From positions 1 to 64,000 of the forward strand of contig NZ_AUBP01000030.1 of the NCBI RefSeq assembly GCF_000429305.1: a DNA stretch of 64,000 nucleotides, given 5' to 3'. This document shows positions 55,664-64,000 of this stretch, piece by piece. A program made the position numbers and the translations under genes. The notes under the pieces were generated by a model. The model did no database searches. It saw nothing but the letters and a program-made list of their open reading frames with translations, and was not told the origin of the DNA. Source of the DNA: Desulfovibrio inopinatus DSM 10711. GTDB lineage: Bacteria; Desulfobacterota; Desulfovibrionia; Desulfovibrionales; Desulfovibrionaceae. Numbering within the stretch: position 1 is the stretch's first letter; every line of letters starts with the position of its first letter.

Positions 55664-57688
55664 TTATTCCATAACGCTTAAAAAAGTCGGGGAGGCAGGT
55701 GTGCGTTTTGTTGGCTCGTTGATATTTCCCAAGAGCCCCTCCAGTTCCCCGAATAATTGTTTTTCCTTGAAATGCTTGATCTGAGCGGCCCCGCTCGGGC
55801 AGTGCCCGGCACAGCTGCCACACCCCTTGCACATTGCCTCGTTAATAACGCATACCCCAAGCCGCTGATCGTATTCGATAGCGGAATAGGCACAGAGATT
55901 CATGCATGACTTGCATCCGACACAAATATCCGGATTGATGCTCGCCACCACGGGGGAAATAGTCACCTTGCCGCGAGCGGCGAGAGACAGAGCTTGGGCT
56001 GCCGCTCCCGATGCGTGGGATACGGTATCTGGAATGTCTTTGGGCCCTTGGCAAGTTCCGGCCAAAAAAATGCCGTCTGTGGCTGTTGATACCGGTCCAA
56101 GTTTGGGATGTTCCTCCAAGTAAAAATGGTCCATGCTTTGGCTTATACCAAAAATTCTGGCAACTTCGGCCGCATCCTTGCGCGATTCTATGGCTGAACA
56201 CAGCACAACCATGTCTACAGGCACTCGTAGAATGCGTCCGAGCAAGGTATCTTCCACAACCACTACAAGTTTGCCTTCTTCCTCGGGAATCTCGGCTTTA
56301 TCCGTAATTTCTCCGGGACGTCCTCTGACAAAGGTCACGCCCTCGTCCTGAACTCGGTGGTAAAACTCTTCGTAGCCTTTGCCGAAGCAGCGCATATCGA
56401 TATAAAAATTAAAAATCTGAGTCTGGTGGCCGAGCTTATCTTTGATAAGATGACCGAACTTGAGGGCATACATGCAGCAGACTCGAGAGCAATATTCATG
56501 ATAGTTTACATCTCGGCTTCCGACGCAGTGCACTATGCCCACGCTGCCCGGCGGTTGGCCGTTTTTCATGAGTATCTTGCCCCCCCTAGGCCCCATGGCG
56601 TTGTTGAGACGCTCAAATTGCAGGCCGGTATACACCTCGTCATAGCGGCCAAAGCCGTATTGCTTAAGAGGAGTCGGGTCGAAGGTGTCGTAGCCTGTGG
56701 CCAAAATGATCGTCCCCACATCCACTGTGAGGGCCTGTTCTTTCTGCTCGAAATTTACAGCTCCCGAGGGACAATTCTTTTGACAGGCTCCACACTTTCC
56801 CTTGGTGAACCAAAGACAGTTTTCCGTATCAATGACCGGCTTGTTCGGTACGCTCTGGGGAGAATTGCGATAAATAGCTCGACGCGTGCCAAGCTGCTCT
56901 TCAAACTCGCTCGTCACTTTTTTGGGGCATTTTTCCATGCATAGGCCGCAACCCGTACACAGATGTTCTTCAATATAACGGGGCTTGCGTCGAATGGTCA
57001 CCGAGTAGTTGCCGACGAAGCCTTTAACTTGCGACACTTCGCTATAAGTCAGGAGGTTGATGTTCGATTCCTGAGATACGGCGACCATCTTGGGTGTGGA
57101 AATGCAGGCGGCGCAATCCAGAGTGGGAAATGTTTTGTCGAACTGCGCCATATGCCCGCCAATGGATGGCCCACGTTCCACCAAATGAACTTTGTGCCCG
57201 GCTTTGGCAATGTCCAAGGCAGCCTGAATACCGGCGATACCCGCTCCCACCACCAGAACATCGGGATGCACATGTTCCTCACGAGAAGACAGAGCCACGT
57301 GATAGTTTACCCGCTCCACGGCGGCGGCGACCAGCGCCATGGCCTTATGCGTCCCCTCATCGGGGTCCCGAGTAATCCAGGAACAGTGCTCCCGAATACA
57401 GGTCATTTGGAACAAAAAAGGATTAAGGCCAGCCCGTAGACACGCATTCTGGAAGGTCTTTTCATGCAAACGAGGAGAACAGGAAGCCACGATAACACGA
57501 GAGAGGCCCATTTCCCGTATGTCTCGAATAATCATCTCTTGTCCGGGATCGGAACACATAAACTTATAGTCCCGGCCAATAGCGACGTTTTTGAGTCCCG
57601 AGGCAAAAGCTGCGACCTTGGCCACATCGATTTTGCCCGCGATATTCGTGCCGCAGTGGCAAACATACACTCCTATCCTATTGGCCAT
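55664..57688 (-). CDS. hdrA: HdrA-like electron-bifurcating flavoprotein
   Basis: A 674-residue HdrA. N-terminal domain with V-C-H-C-G-T-N, FAD motif G-A-G-I-A-G (about 147-152), D-C-A-A-C-I-S-T at 191-198, ferredoxin motifs in the middle (C-T-G-C-G-L-C) and two at the C-terminus (C-V-G-C-K-S-C, C-K-G-C-G-S-C). Cys192 is the position that some HdrA proteins hold as selenocysteine; here it is a plain TGC codon. GGGAGGGG lies before ATG 57688. First gene of the operon. It is the expected site of flavin-based electron bifurcation. Confidence 0.93.
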   Translation of the reverse strand: MANRIGVYVCHCGTNIAGKIDVAKVAAFASGLKNVAIGRDYKFMCSDPGQEMIIRDIREMGLSRVIVASCSPRLHEKTFQNACLRAGLNPFLFQMTCIREHCSWITRDPDEGTHKAMALVAAAVERVNYHVALSSREEHVHPDVLVVGAGIAGIQAALDIAKAGHKVHLVERGPSIGGHMAQFDKTFPTLDCAACISTPKMVAVSQESNINLLTYSEVSQVKGFVGNYSVTIRRKPRYIEEHLCTGCGLCMEKCPKKVTSEFEEQLGTRRAIYRNSPQSVPNKPVIDTENCLWFTKGKCGACQKNCPSGAVNFEQKEQALTVDVGTIILATGYDTFDPTPLKQYGFGRYDEVYTGLQFERLNNAMGPRGGKILMKNGQPPGSVGIVHCVGSRDVNYHEYCSRVCCMYALKFGHLIKDKLGHQTQIFNFYIDMRCFGKGYEEFYHRVQDEGVTFVRGRPGEITDKAEIPEEEGKLVVVVEDTLLGRILRVPVDMVVLCSAIESRKDAAEVARIFGISQSMDHFYLEEHPKLGPVSTATDGIFLAGTCQGPKDIPDTVSHASGAAAQALSLAARGKVTISPVVASINPDICVGCKSCMNLCAYSAIEYDQRLGVCVINEAMCKGCGSCAGHCPSGAAQIKHFKEKQLFGELEGLLGNINEPTKRTPASPTFLSVME

Positions 57689-58119
57689 ATGCCCCTCCCA
57701 AGTATATATGGGGAAGCCTCCCTTCAGGAAGACAAACCTCCCAGTAGGTGACCCAATGTTTCTTGCATCATTGCACAATACGTTAATCAAAATTTGTACC
57801 AGATAACGACTCTATAATTTTGAATGGAATTCCAATTGACTAATTGATTATATACTAAAAAAGATCCATGAGATGATTCTTGCTCAGCAAGAATCATCTC
57901 ATGGATCAAGAAATGCTTTTCTCTTTTAAGTTGCTTATATTTGGTTTCATCCCAAAAACAGAATGATTCTGTCTCCTGACCGCAAGAAACAACAAAGTTA
58001 GCTCTTCAACATCTCATATGATTGCGCGACAACAGATGAAAAATAAAAAATAATATTGTTTACAACACGTTTCTAGTCTATTGTTAACGTGAATGAGATA
58101 AATCGCTGGGAGTTTCATC
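57689..58119. promoter_or_regulatory. divergent control region between the Hdr operon and its two-component genes
   Basis: 431 bp, AT-rich, with promoters expected in both directions. I found no good -24/-12 sigma-54 promoter by eye. TTGTTTACAACACG and ATTGTTAACGTG near 58057-58091 look like possible regulator half-sites before the kinase gene. Confidence 0.45.
57857..57907 (-). terminator. leader palindrome followed by T run (attenuator-like)
   Basis: Two perfect 22-bp arms (57863-57884, 57886-57907) around a single base. In the minus-strand direction six T follow, so it is an intrinsic terminator in form. It is about 170 bp upstream of hdrA on the same strand with no minus-strand gene before it. 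Confidence 0.65.
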
Positions 58120-59721
58120 ATGTCCGAACAGACGCTCTTACAAGAAAATCATCAATTCCAGGAGACACCGACGACCGAAGTCCCCAGGCGCCAACGCGAT
58201 GAAGATCTTCTGTGTCTAACCACCGCCATAGAGCAGGCTGGTGAGGCATTTTTGATTATCGATATGAATTTGACCATTCGCTATGTGAACCAGACATTTG
58301 AAGAAATGACAGGGTATTCGAGCAATGAAGTCAAAGGACGGCCACTTCAGATACTTTACCGCGACTGTGGAGATAATGAAACTTTCAGACAGATCTTCGA
58401 TATTCTTGGACAGGAAGAAAGTTGGACAGGTCGCATGGAAAACATTCGCAAGGATGGTCAAAGTTTCCGATGCGAAAAGACCATTTCTGTTATCCGGGGA
58501 AAAGGCGGAGTCATCCGGGGGTATGTAGGAATCTGGCGTGATGTGACCGAAGTGGAAAATTTGGAACGGCAGCTTATACAAGCCCAAAAGATGGAGGCTC
58601 TCGCTACGTTGGCAGGAGGTATTGCCCATGATTTCAATAATATTCTTGGGCCTATTATTCTCTATTCCCAACTCGGAATCTCGCAACATAGCGAAGGCAA
58701 TCCATCTTACGAGTTTTTTGAGCAAATACTGAACGCCGCGCATCGCGCTCAGAAGTTGGTCGATCAACTCCTGCAACTTGGCCGTAAAAATGCCTCCGAA
58801 ACGCCTATTGTTTTTCGTGTCCACCATATTGTCAAAGAGTGCCTCAAGCTCTTGCGTCCAAGCCTGCCCGTGTCCATTCATTGTGTTCTCGATTTAGCTG
58901 TTAAGGATGGCTATGTGCTGGCTGAACCGGCCCATATTCATCAGGTCATCATGAACCTGTGCACCAACGCAATTCAGGCCATGCGCAAGACCGGCGGAAC
59001 GCTGACAATAAGGTTGGATGCTCTCAGCATTGAATCAGTTAGGAATCAAAATTCATTTCCAGTCAAGCCAGGAAAATATCTCCATCTGACGGTAAGCGAC
59101 ACCGGGCACGGTATTCCAGTGAAAATCATAAATAAGATCTTCGATCCTTTTTTTACCACCCGTTCCAACAGTCAGGGAACCGGCCTAGGGTTGGCAGTGG
59201 CGAATAACATCGTCACCCGACTCGGCGGGGCCATTGTGGCAAACAGTTCTTCTGGACATGGAGCAACCTTCGATGTTCTCCTACCGAGACTCGACAATCC
59301 GGTCGCTCAGATCGAACAGCGATGTGCACATCTGGAACAGGGTGAAAACGAACGTATTTTGCTTGTAGACTACGATCCGTGCGTCATCGACAGCATCAGG
59401 CTGGCTCTTGAATGCTTGGGATACCAAGTAACCGCCTGCCTTCACGGGAAAGAGGCTTTATATATTTTCGACTCCGATCCCACAGAAATTGACTTGGGGC
59501 TCATTAACATGACTTTGCCGGAGATAAGCATAGAAGGATTGACAGCGAGCTTGCTAGAACGTCGTCCTACATGGCCGATTGTTTTCTTTTCCCGAAATCA
59601 GGAGATCATGTCCACGCAAAGACTCGAAGCTCTTGGGGCTCGGGCCTTCTTGGCGGAGCCCTTTCATTTGGAACAACTCGCTCAAACCATCAAAATGGGG
59701 CTTGCCTCAAAAGAGCATTGA
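58120..59721 (+). CDS. PAS histidine kinase with degenerate receiver
   Basis: A 533-residue soluble sensor kinase with no membrane segment. A PAS domain spans about 35-150, then the H box G-G-I-A-H-D-F-N-N (His170), N box N-L-C-T-N-A, G boxes D-T-G-H-G-I and G-T-G-L-G-L. A C-terminal receiver-like domain (about 412-530) has D-Y-D but N in place of the phosphoacceptor Asp (I-N-M-T-L-P) and E in place of the conserved Lys, so it is probably a pseudo-receiver. GGGAG lies upstream of the ATG. It is paired with the NtrC-type regulator and divergent from hdrA. Confidence 0.9.
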   Translation: MSEQTLLQENHQFQETPTTEVPRRQRDEDLLCLTTAIEQAGEAFLIIDMNLTIRYVNQTFEEMTGYSSNEVKGRPLQILYRDCGDNETFRQIFDILGQEESWTGRMENIRKDGQSFRCEKTISVIRGKGGVIRGYVGIWRDVTEVENLERQLIQAQKMEALATLAGGIAHDFNNILGPIILYSQLGISQHSEGNPSYEFFEQILNAAHRAQKLVDQLLQLGRKNASETPIVFRVHHIVKECLKLLRPSLPVSIHCVLDLAVKDGYVLAEPAHIHQVIMNLCTNAIQAMRKTGGTLTIRLDALSIESVRNQNSFPVKPGKYLHLTVSDTGHGIPVKIINKIFDPFFTTRSNSQGTGLGLAVANNIVTRLGGAIVANSSSGHGATFDVLLPRLDNPVAQIEQRCAHLEQGENERILLVDYDPCVIDSIRLALECLGYQVTACLHGKEALYIFDSDPTEIDLGLINMTLPEISIEGLTASLLERRPTWPIVFFSRNQEIMSTQRLEALGARAFLAEPFHLEQLAQTIKMGLASKEH

Positions 59722-59735
59722 GCAGATAGTTTGCC

Positions 59736-61139
59736 ATGGCCAGTATACTCATCATTGACGACGAACTTCCCCTGTGCAATGCGCTCAAAATGGCTATACA
59801 GGACATGGGCCATAACGCCGATATAGCGACGACACTTGATGAAGGAATAGCCAAAGCGCAGGCCGGTGACTTCAGTGTTGCTATCTTAGACATCTGGTTT
59901 CCTCAAGGAAACGGCTTGAATGCCATGCCTCAGATAATTCAGTCAGCGAGCAATCCCGAGGTCATCGTCCTGACAACGTCCAATAATCCTGACGATGCAG
60001 AAACGGCCATCCGTCAAGGTGCCTGGAGCTACATTCCTAAACCTCCGACTCTGGAAAAAATCAAGATTCCGGTACAGCGAGCCGTGGAATACCATGCTCG
60101 CAAGATGGTCCGGCGCCCCCATGCCACCTTTAAGCGCGAATGTATCATAGGAAATGGCCTGGCCATGCTGGCTTGTCTGGAGATCGCTGTCCAAGCCGCC
60201 GGCAGCGATGCCAACGTTTTGATCACCGGAGAAACGGGTACAGGCAAGGAGTTGTTTGCCAGAGCCATCCACGCCAATAGCGAACGAACTGCCAAACCTT
60301 TCGTGGTTGTGGACTGTGCAGCGTTACCCGCCACTCTGGCTGAAAGCGTGCTCTTTGGCCACGAAAAAGGCTCTTTCACCAGCGCAGATCGCAAATATGA
60401 AGGACTTATTCATCAGGCCGATGGCGGAACGCTTTTTCTCGATGAGGTGGGGGAACTTCCCATAATGGTACAGAAAGCCTTTCTCCGGGTTCTTCAGGAT
60501 CATCGATTTCGACCGGTGGGTGGAGCGAAGGAACTTCATAGTAATTTCAGGCTCATAGCGGCCACCAATCGTGATCTGGAACATATGGCCGGAATCTTTG
60601 CTTTTCGAACCGATCTACTCTTCCGTCTGCGCACCATCTGTCTGGAACTACCGCCGCTACGCGATCGCCCCGAAGACATCAAAGACTTATGCGACCACTT
60701 CATGAATGAGTATTGCGCAGGACGAGAGACTCCGCGCAAAGGCTTTTCACCGGAATTTCAGGATGCCCTGCTCGAATACAATTGGCCAGGGAATGTACGT
60801 GAACTCTTTCACGCGTTGGAAAGCGCCGTGCTGGCCGCTCGGGACGAGCCATGCCTCTACCATCGACATCTGCCCGTGAATATACGGGTCCAAATCGCTC
60901 GCAATTCTTTAAGTAATCAGAATTTGCCCAAACAAAATCATGGGATGCTTAAGCTTGACGCAAAACATTTTCCACCCCTCAAAGACTTCCGTCATGACTT
61001 GCTTCAACAATCCGAAGCCCACTACCTTCGAGAATTAGTCCTCGTGAGTGGAAGAAAGATGGATCGAGCCTGTGAACTCTCTGGTCTATCGAAACCGCGA
61101 CTCTACGCTCTATTCAAAGAATACGATATTAAGCTATGA
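59736..61139 (+). CDS. NtrC-type sigma-54-dependent response regulator
   Basis: A 467-residue regulator. Receiver 1-120 with Asp10/Asp11-type pair and phosphoacceptor Asp52; AAA+ domain about 138-375 with Walker A G-E-T-G-T-G-K-E and Walker B G-T-L-F-L-D-E; C-terminal Fis-type helix-turn-helix (D-R-A-C-E-L-S-G-L-S-K-P-R-L). The sigma-54 contact loop reads G-S-F-T-S-A in place of G-A-F-T-G-A; the key Phe and Thr remain. 14 bp after the kinase gene. Likely target: the divergent Hdr operon. Confidence 0.92.
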   Translation: MASILIIDDELPLCNALKMAIQDMGHNADIATTLDEGIAKAQAGDFSVAILDIWFPQGNGLNAMPQIIQSASNPEVIVLTTSNNPDDAETAIRQGAWSYIPKPPTLEKIKIPVQRAVEYHARKMVRRPHATFKRECIIGNGLAMLACLEIAVQAAGSDANVLITGETGTGKELFARAIHANSERTAKPFVVVDCAALPATLAESVLFGHEKGSFTSADRKYEGLIHQADGGTLFLDEVGELPIMVQKAFLRVLQDHRFRPVGGAKELHSNFRLIAATNRDLEHMAGIFAFRTDLLFRLRTICLELPPLRDRPEDIKDLCDHFMNEYCAGRETPRKGFSPEFQDALLEYNWPGNVRELFHALESAVLAARDEPCLYHRHLPVNIRVQIARNSLSNQNLPKQNHGMLKLDAKHFPPLKDFRHDLLQQSEAHYLRELVLVSGRKMDRACELSGLSKPRLYALFKEYDIKL

Positions 61140-61144
61140 TTGAC

Positions 61145-61362
61145 GACGAACAATACCACTCTCCCCCAGGAGCTGGTCACTTTTGCCCTTCTTTGTTTAT
61201 TAGCAAATCAATACCTCCTTCTTCTTTAGCTGATTGGTAACGATAGAAGGTATCGCGAGAAAATCACATTAGCTTGCACGCTCTGGAAACGTTTCCAAAC
61301 TCTTCTGCCAAATTGAGAAGGCCTATCTTGTTTTTTATGATGTTCTGGTCGAAACTGAACAT
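61145..61362 (-). pseudogene. fragment of an IS481-type transposase
   Basis: The minus-strand frame from the ATG at 61362 reads N-K-I-G-L-L-N-L-A-E-E-F-G-N-V-S-R-A-C-K, then a TGA where the family has Gly, then F-S-R-D-T-F-Y-R-Y and E-E-G-G. This is the N-terminal helix-turn-helix of IS481-family transposases. It ends after about 70 codons; the catalytic core is gone. Confidence 0.65.
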
Positions 61363-61428
61363 GAGGTTCTCCTTTGAGTATGTGCTCAGTTTGATGGTTG
61401 GGACCAATCCATCAAAAGGGAGAACCTC
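61363..61428. repeat. nested inverted repeats at the IS481 fragment
   Basis: GAGGTTCTCC near 61363 pairs with GGGAGAACCTC ending at 61428, and inside them TTGATGG-TTGG pairs with CCAA-TCCATCAA. They abut the transposase start and are probably insertion-sequence termini or a regulatory hairpin. Confidence 0.5.
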
Positions 61429-61623
61429 TTCATTTTCAAGAGAAATTGTCAGATTAAGTCGTGACGACTACAGAAAAACCGCCCTCCGGCTATTTTTCCA
61501 GTACGCATACGACATTCTTCATTGTGTTCGAAACAACTCCGTGAAATCGAAGATCTTTATGAGAGAATTTGTTTTTTCAAAAAGCACTCCGCTGCCCAAC
61601 GTTAATCTGAAAACTCACTTTCG

Positions 61624-62667
61624 TCAGCGGATGAACATCCTGGCCAGATCTTCCTTTGCCGATTCAAGGTTCTCAAACACCTTTCGGTAATCAACGTGCA
61701 TGGGCTTTACGTCGAGATGTCCGTAGCATTCAGACGGTTGCGCAATCTCTCGTAATGGAATGTGGCTCCAGCCGAGACGCACCAACTCAGCTTCCGTCTC
61801 GGGGCTCACCAGGTAGTCGATCAGCTTTCTGCCCTGCTCCGGGTGCGGCGCGCCTTTGATCAAGGCTACAGTGTTCGTAATCACCAGAGTTCCCGTATCA
61901 TCCTGATCCGGAAACACCACTTTGACAGAGGCACCTTTTTTCATGGCGACGCAGGCGTCGTCAGTGTCCGTGATTCCCCACTGCAATCGCCCCTGAACGA
62001 CAAGGTCGCGGATCACGGAGTTGCCATCCACCATGCGCACACCGCGCCCACGCACATCTTCAAACCATTGGCGAGCCTGTTGCGGACCATGCAGGGCGTA
62101 AAGCGCCGCGGCATGCGTCGCTGACGTGCCGAATATGGGGTAGGCCATGCCGAGCATCTCCCCAGGATAGTTTGGGGAAAGCAGATCATCCACTGAATCG
62201 GGGAAATTGTCTTCAGAGACCAAGTCCGTGTTGACGATGAGCACCCTGGCCCTGCCGGCGAAGCCAGTCCAAAAACCTTGCGGGTCACGAAATTGCGCCG
62301 GAATGTCACGCGCCAGGGGAGATGCGTAGGGCTGCAGCACCCCCTTTTCCTGAAGCAGCAAAGTATGGGAGAACTCCCCGCTCCAAAAAACATCCGCACG
62401 TGGCCTGCCTTTCTCCGCAATGAGGCGCATGACCAAGCCCGTGGTTTTGGCCGCTTCCACGTCATAGATCGGTAACACTTCGATGCCGCTCTCCCGCTCG
62501 AACTTTCGAAGAACCGGCTCGGCATAGACCTGATCCACGGATGTGTAGACCACAACCTGTTGTTTTTCCGCTCGCGCGCGTACGACAAAAAGACAAGCAA
62601 CTCCGAGCAGTATGAAAAAGATGGTTTGCAGTATTGGAAGAGAATTCTTGCAGTATAGCGCCTTCAT
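61624..62667 (-). CDS. iron(III)-type ABC transporter substrate-binding protein
   Basis: A 347-residue periplasmic protein with a signal peptide (about 1-33) and the class of FbpA/AfuA binding proteins: V-V-V-Y-T-S-V-D after cleavage, A-D-V-F-W-S-G-E near 95, D-T-D-D-A and I-I/V-T-N-T-V-A later. AGGAGG 8 nt before the ATG at 62667 fixes the start. Divergent from the permease gene, although such genes usually form one operon. GC content is visibly higher than in the rest of the window. Ligand probably Fe(III), not proven. Confidence 0.85.
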   Translation of the reverse strand: MKALYCKNSLPILQTIFFILLGVACLFVVRARAEKQQVVVYTSVDQVYAEPVLRKFERESGIEVLPIYDVEAAKTTGLVMRLIAEKGRPRADVFWSGEFSHTLLLQEKGVLQPYASPLARDIPAQFRDPQGFWTGFAGRARVLIVNTDLVSEDNFPDSVDDLLSPNYPGEMLGMAYPIFGTSATHAAALYALHGPQQARQWFEDVRGRGVRMVDGNSVIRDLVVQGRLQWGITDTDDACVAMKKGASVKVVFPDQDDTGTLVITNTVALIKGAPHPEQGRKLIDYLVSPETEAELVRLGWSHIPLREIAQPSECYGHLDVKPMHVDYRKVFENLESAKEDLARMFIR

Positions 62668-62781
62668 ACATTTCACCTCCTCTTGAATATCGCAAACCGG
62701 GACGCTTCGAACACCTGTATCGCATACATCCTCTACAAATTGCCACGACGCAACAAAGAAACATCCCCACAAAAAAACGAA

Positions 62782-62799
62782 AATCATTGCTCATGATAA
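62782..62799. promoter_or_regulatory. possible operator between the binding-protein and permease genes
   Basis: A short dyad ATCAT-TGCTC-ATGAT in the divergent spacer resembles part of a Fur-type site but matches the consensus poorly. Confidence 0.25.
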
Positions 62800-62889
62800 A
62801 AAACTAGAGTATAAAATATAAGGTGTCAAATTCGACTGACGTCACCACAAACACAAAGAGTTCAGCTCGTTTCAGTGAGAGGGGCGGAT

Positions 62890-64000
62890 ATGTCTTCTGG
62901 TCCGCGCAATGCTTTTACTGATGTTTTTCGCAAAACATCTCTGCTGCGTCACGCGTTTGTTGCCAGCGTCCTTACAATGGCCGCCGTATTCATGGCCGGC
63001 CCCACTCTTATCGCGTCAGGCGCTGTGTTTAAAGCGTTGCTGCAATCCCCGGAGAAAACGCTCGCCACAATTTTCCTCTTGAGCAACCCGCTCCGGAAAG
63101 TCTTGTCGGACAGTGTGCTCTTAGCCGCGGCAACGGCACTGAGTGCCCTGCTGCTCGGCCTGCTGCTTACGGCGGCTACATGGCGGGCTCGGGCGCACTG
63201 GCCCGGCAAGTTGCGCTGGGTCCTCCTGGCCCTGCTCGCAGTTCCCTCGTATGTACACGCTCTTGCCTGGAACGCTTTTATGCATCGCTGCAACCTAATG
63301 TTGGCACAGTGGGGGCTGCCCGGGCTACCGGAGCAGGGATGGACCGTGGCTTGGTTGGTGCAGACCATGACACTTGTACCCCTTGCGACGGGAGGCTGCA
63401 TGCTCGGTTTGGAACTTGTCGATGCCCGTCTCGTGAGCGCGGCGCGTCCTCTGCGTAGCGATCTAGCGGTGTTTGCCACAGTGGTGCTGCCCACGGCGGC
63501 TCCCATTCTTCTCGCGACGGGGACGTTGTTGTTTCTGCTGAGCGTGGAAGACTACGGCGTGCCGTCGCTGTTCCAGGTCCCGGTCTACGCCATGCATATC
63601 TTCGCAGTGTATAGCACCAGGGCCGACGCAGGGCAGGCTTTTCTGGCCGCCATGCCGCTGCTGGGGGTAACCGCCGTAGCACTGCTCGCCGGGTGGCGGG
63701 CTTTGCGGCGTTTGCACTCCATCCCGGCGCCCAGGGAAAATGTTTGGTCCACAAGACCGGTCTGGCCATTTTGGTTCAACGCCCTGCTCTGTTTCGCCAT
63801 AGGAGCGGGAGTGCTGCAGCTACTGGTGCCCGCGTTCGAGCTTACGGCAGCTACGGGTTCGTGGTCCGCCTTCAGCTCCAGCGTGTTGCTGGCCGAACGT
63901 GAAATTATGTTCTCCTTCAGGACATCGCTGCTTGCAGCGCTTTTCTCACTGCCACTGGCCTGGTCCGTCGCGGGCATGATGCGCGGAAAACACCTGTTCG
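62890..64000 (+). CDS. iron(III)-type ABC transporter permease (partial, runs off the window)
   Basis: An open frame from ATG 62890 (GGGGCGG just before) to the window end, at least 370 residues and still open. It has repeated hydrophobic segments and the permease pattern of the FbpB/ThiP type: F-L-L-S-V-E-D-Y-G-V-P-S-L-F near the middle is a conserved E-x-x-G-x-P stretch, and S-A-A-R-P-L-R is the cytoplasmic coupling loop region. Composition is GC-rich like its divergent partner. The C-terminal end and any ATPase gene lie outside. Confidence 0.85.
   Translation, partial: MSSGPRNAFTDVFRKTSLLRHAFVASVLTMAAVFMAGPTLIASGAVFKALLQSPEKTLATIFLLSNPLRKVLSDSVLLAAATALSALLLGLLLTAATWRARAHWPGKLRWVLLALLAVPSYVHALAWNAFMHRCNLMLAQWGLPGLPEQGWTVAWLVQTMTLVPLATGGCMLGLELVDARLVSAARPLRSDLAVFATVVLPTAAPILLATGTLLFLLSVEDYGVPSLFQVPVYAMHIFAVYSTRADAGQAFLAAMPLLGVTAVALLAGWRALRRLHSIPAPRENVWSTRPVWPFWFNALLCFAIGAGVLQLLVPAFELTAATGSWSAFSSSVLLAEREIMFSFRTSLLAALFSLPLAWSVAGMMRGKHLF

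Noticed and set aside
57689-57862. Sigma-54 promoter upstream of hdrA
   Set aside because: The nearest candidate (around TTGTGCAATGATGCAA on the minus strand) lacks the GG at -24, so I did not annotate it.
61145-61362. In-frame TGA in the IS481 fragment as selenocysteine
   Set aside because: The family has Gly there, the gene is truncated soon after, and no SECIS-like hairpin is seen.

Overview
The window looks like a chromosomal segment of an anaerobic, sulfate-reducer-like deltaproteobacterium of the Desulfovibrio type. The clues are two tandem porins of the Desulfovibrio homotrimeric family, a large heterodisulfide-reductase (Hdr)-like operon with MvhD- and FrhB-like partners, a DsrE-family protein, apparent selenocysteine decoding, and the housekeeping block gmk / RemA-like / yicC / DUF4416 / mtaB. 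The species cannot be named from the sequence alone.

Layout. 0-14 kb holds mixed single genes: a sulfotransferase, a DUF5993-DsbB pair, a single-domain response regulator, a P-type cation ATPase, a haem-sensing diguanylate cyclase, a CMD-family protein overlapping a ThDP enzyme, a GNAT, a DsrE-like protein, a secreted beta-helix protein and a decayed gene. 14-39 kb is mostly core: cca, a thioredoxin-reductase-like flavoprotein, a tRNA(CAU), nif3-like, a zinc-ribbon coiled-coil protein, a DUF401 permease, two porins, recJ, HDOD, TPR, gmk to mtaB, a SPOR lipoprotein, gap, fba, comEC, murA and tRNA-His.

From tRNA-His (39.0 kb) onward the sequence is accessory in character. First comes an island-like stretch (39.1-44.3 kb) with a TOTE-type primase-helicase, a PIN / Xre-ImmA toxin-antitoxin pair with a likely operator, about 1.2 kb of repeat-rich non-coding DNA and a 3' tRNA remnant. 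Then come an ABC exporter, a decayed IS1595-type transposase and a 25-bp inverted repeat that supplies the stop codon of the next operon.

The centrepiece is an 11-kb minus-strand operon (57.7 to 46.7 kb): HdrA, MvhD, an FrhB-like Fe-S protein, a 1164-residue double HdrA with a response-regulator receiver domain built into it, HdrC, HdrB, a double universal-stress protein, and a DsrK/HdrD-like Fe-S protein. The last gene has an in-frame UGA in place of the Cys of the E-C-G-H motif, with a hairpin 15 nt downstream that fits a bacterial SECIS, so it is read here as one selenoprotein gene and not as two fragments. A divergent PAS histidine kinase and NtrC-type regulator (58.1-61.1 kb) probably control the operon. 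A perfect palindrome followed by a T run sits in the operon's leader, like an attenuator. Together these genes suggest a regulated cytoplasmic flavin-based electron-bifurcating or confurcating thiol/disulfide complex. A decayed IS481-type transposase ends this block, and the window closes with a visibly GC-richer, divergently arranged iron(III)-type ABC uptake pair whose permease runs off the end.
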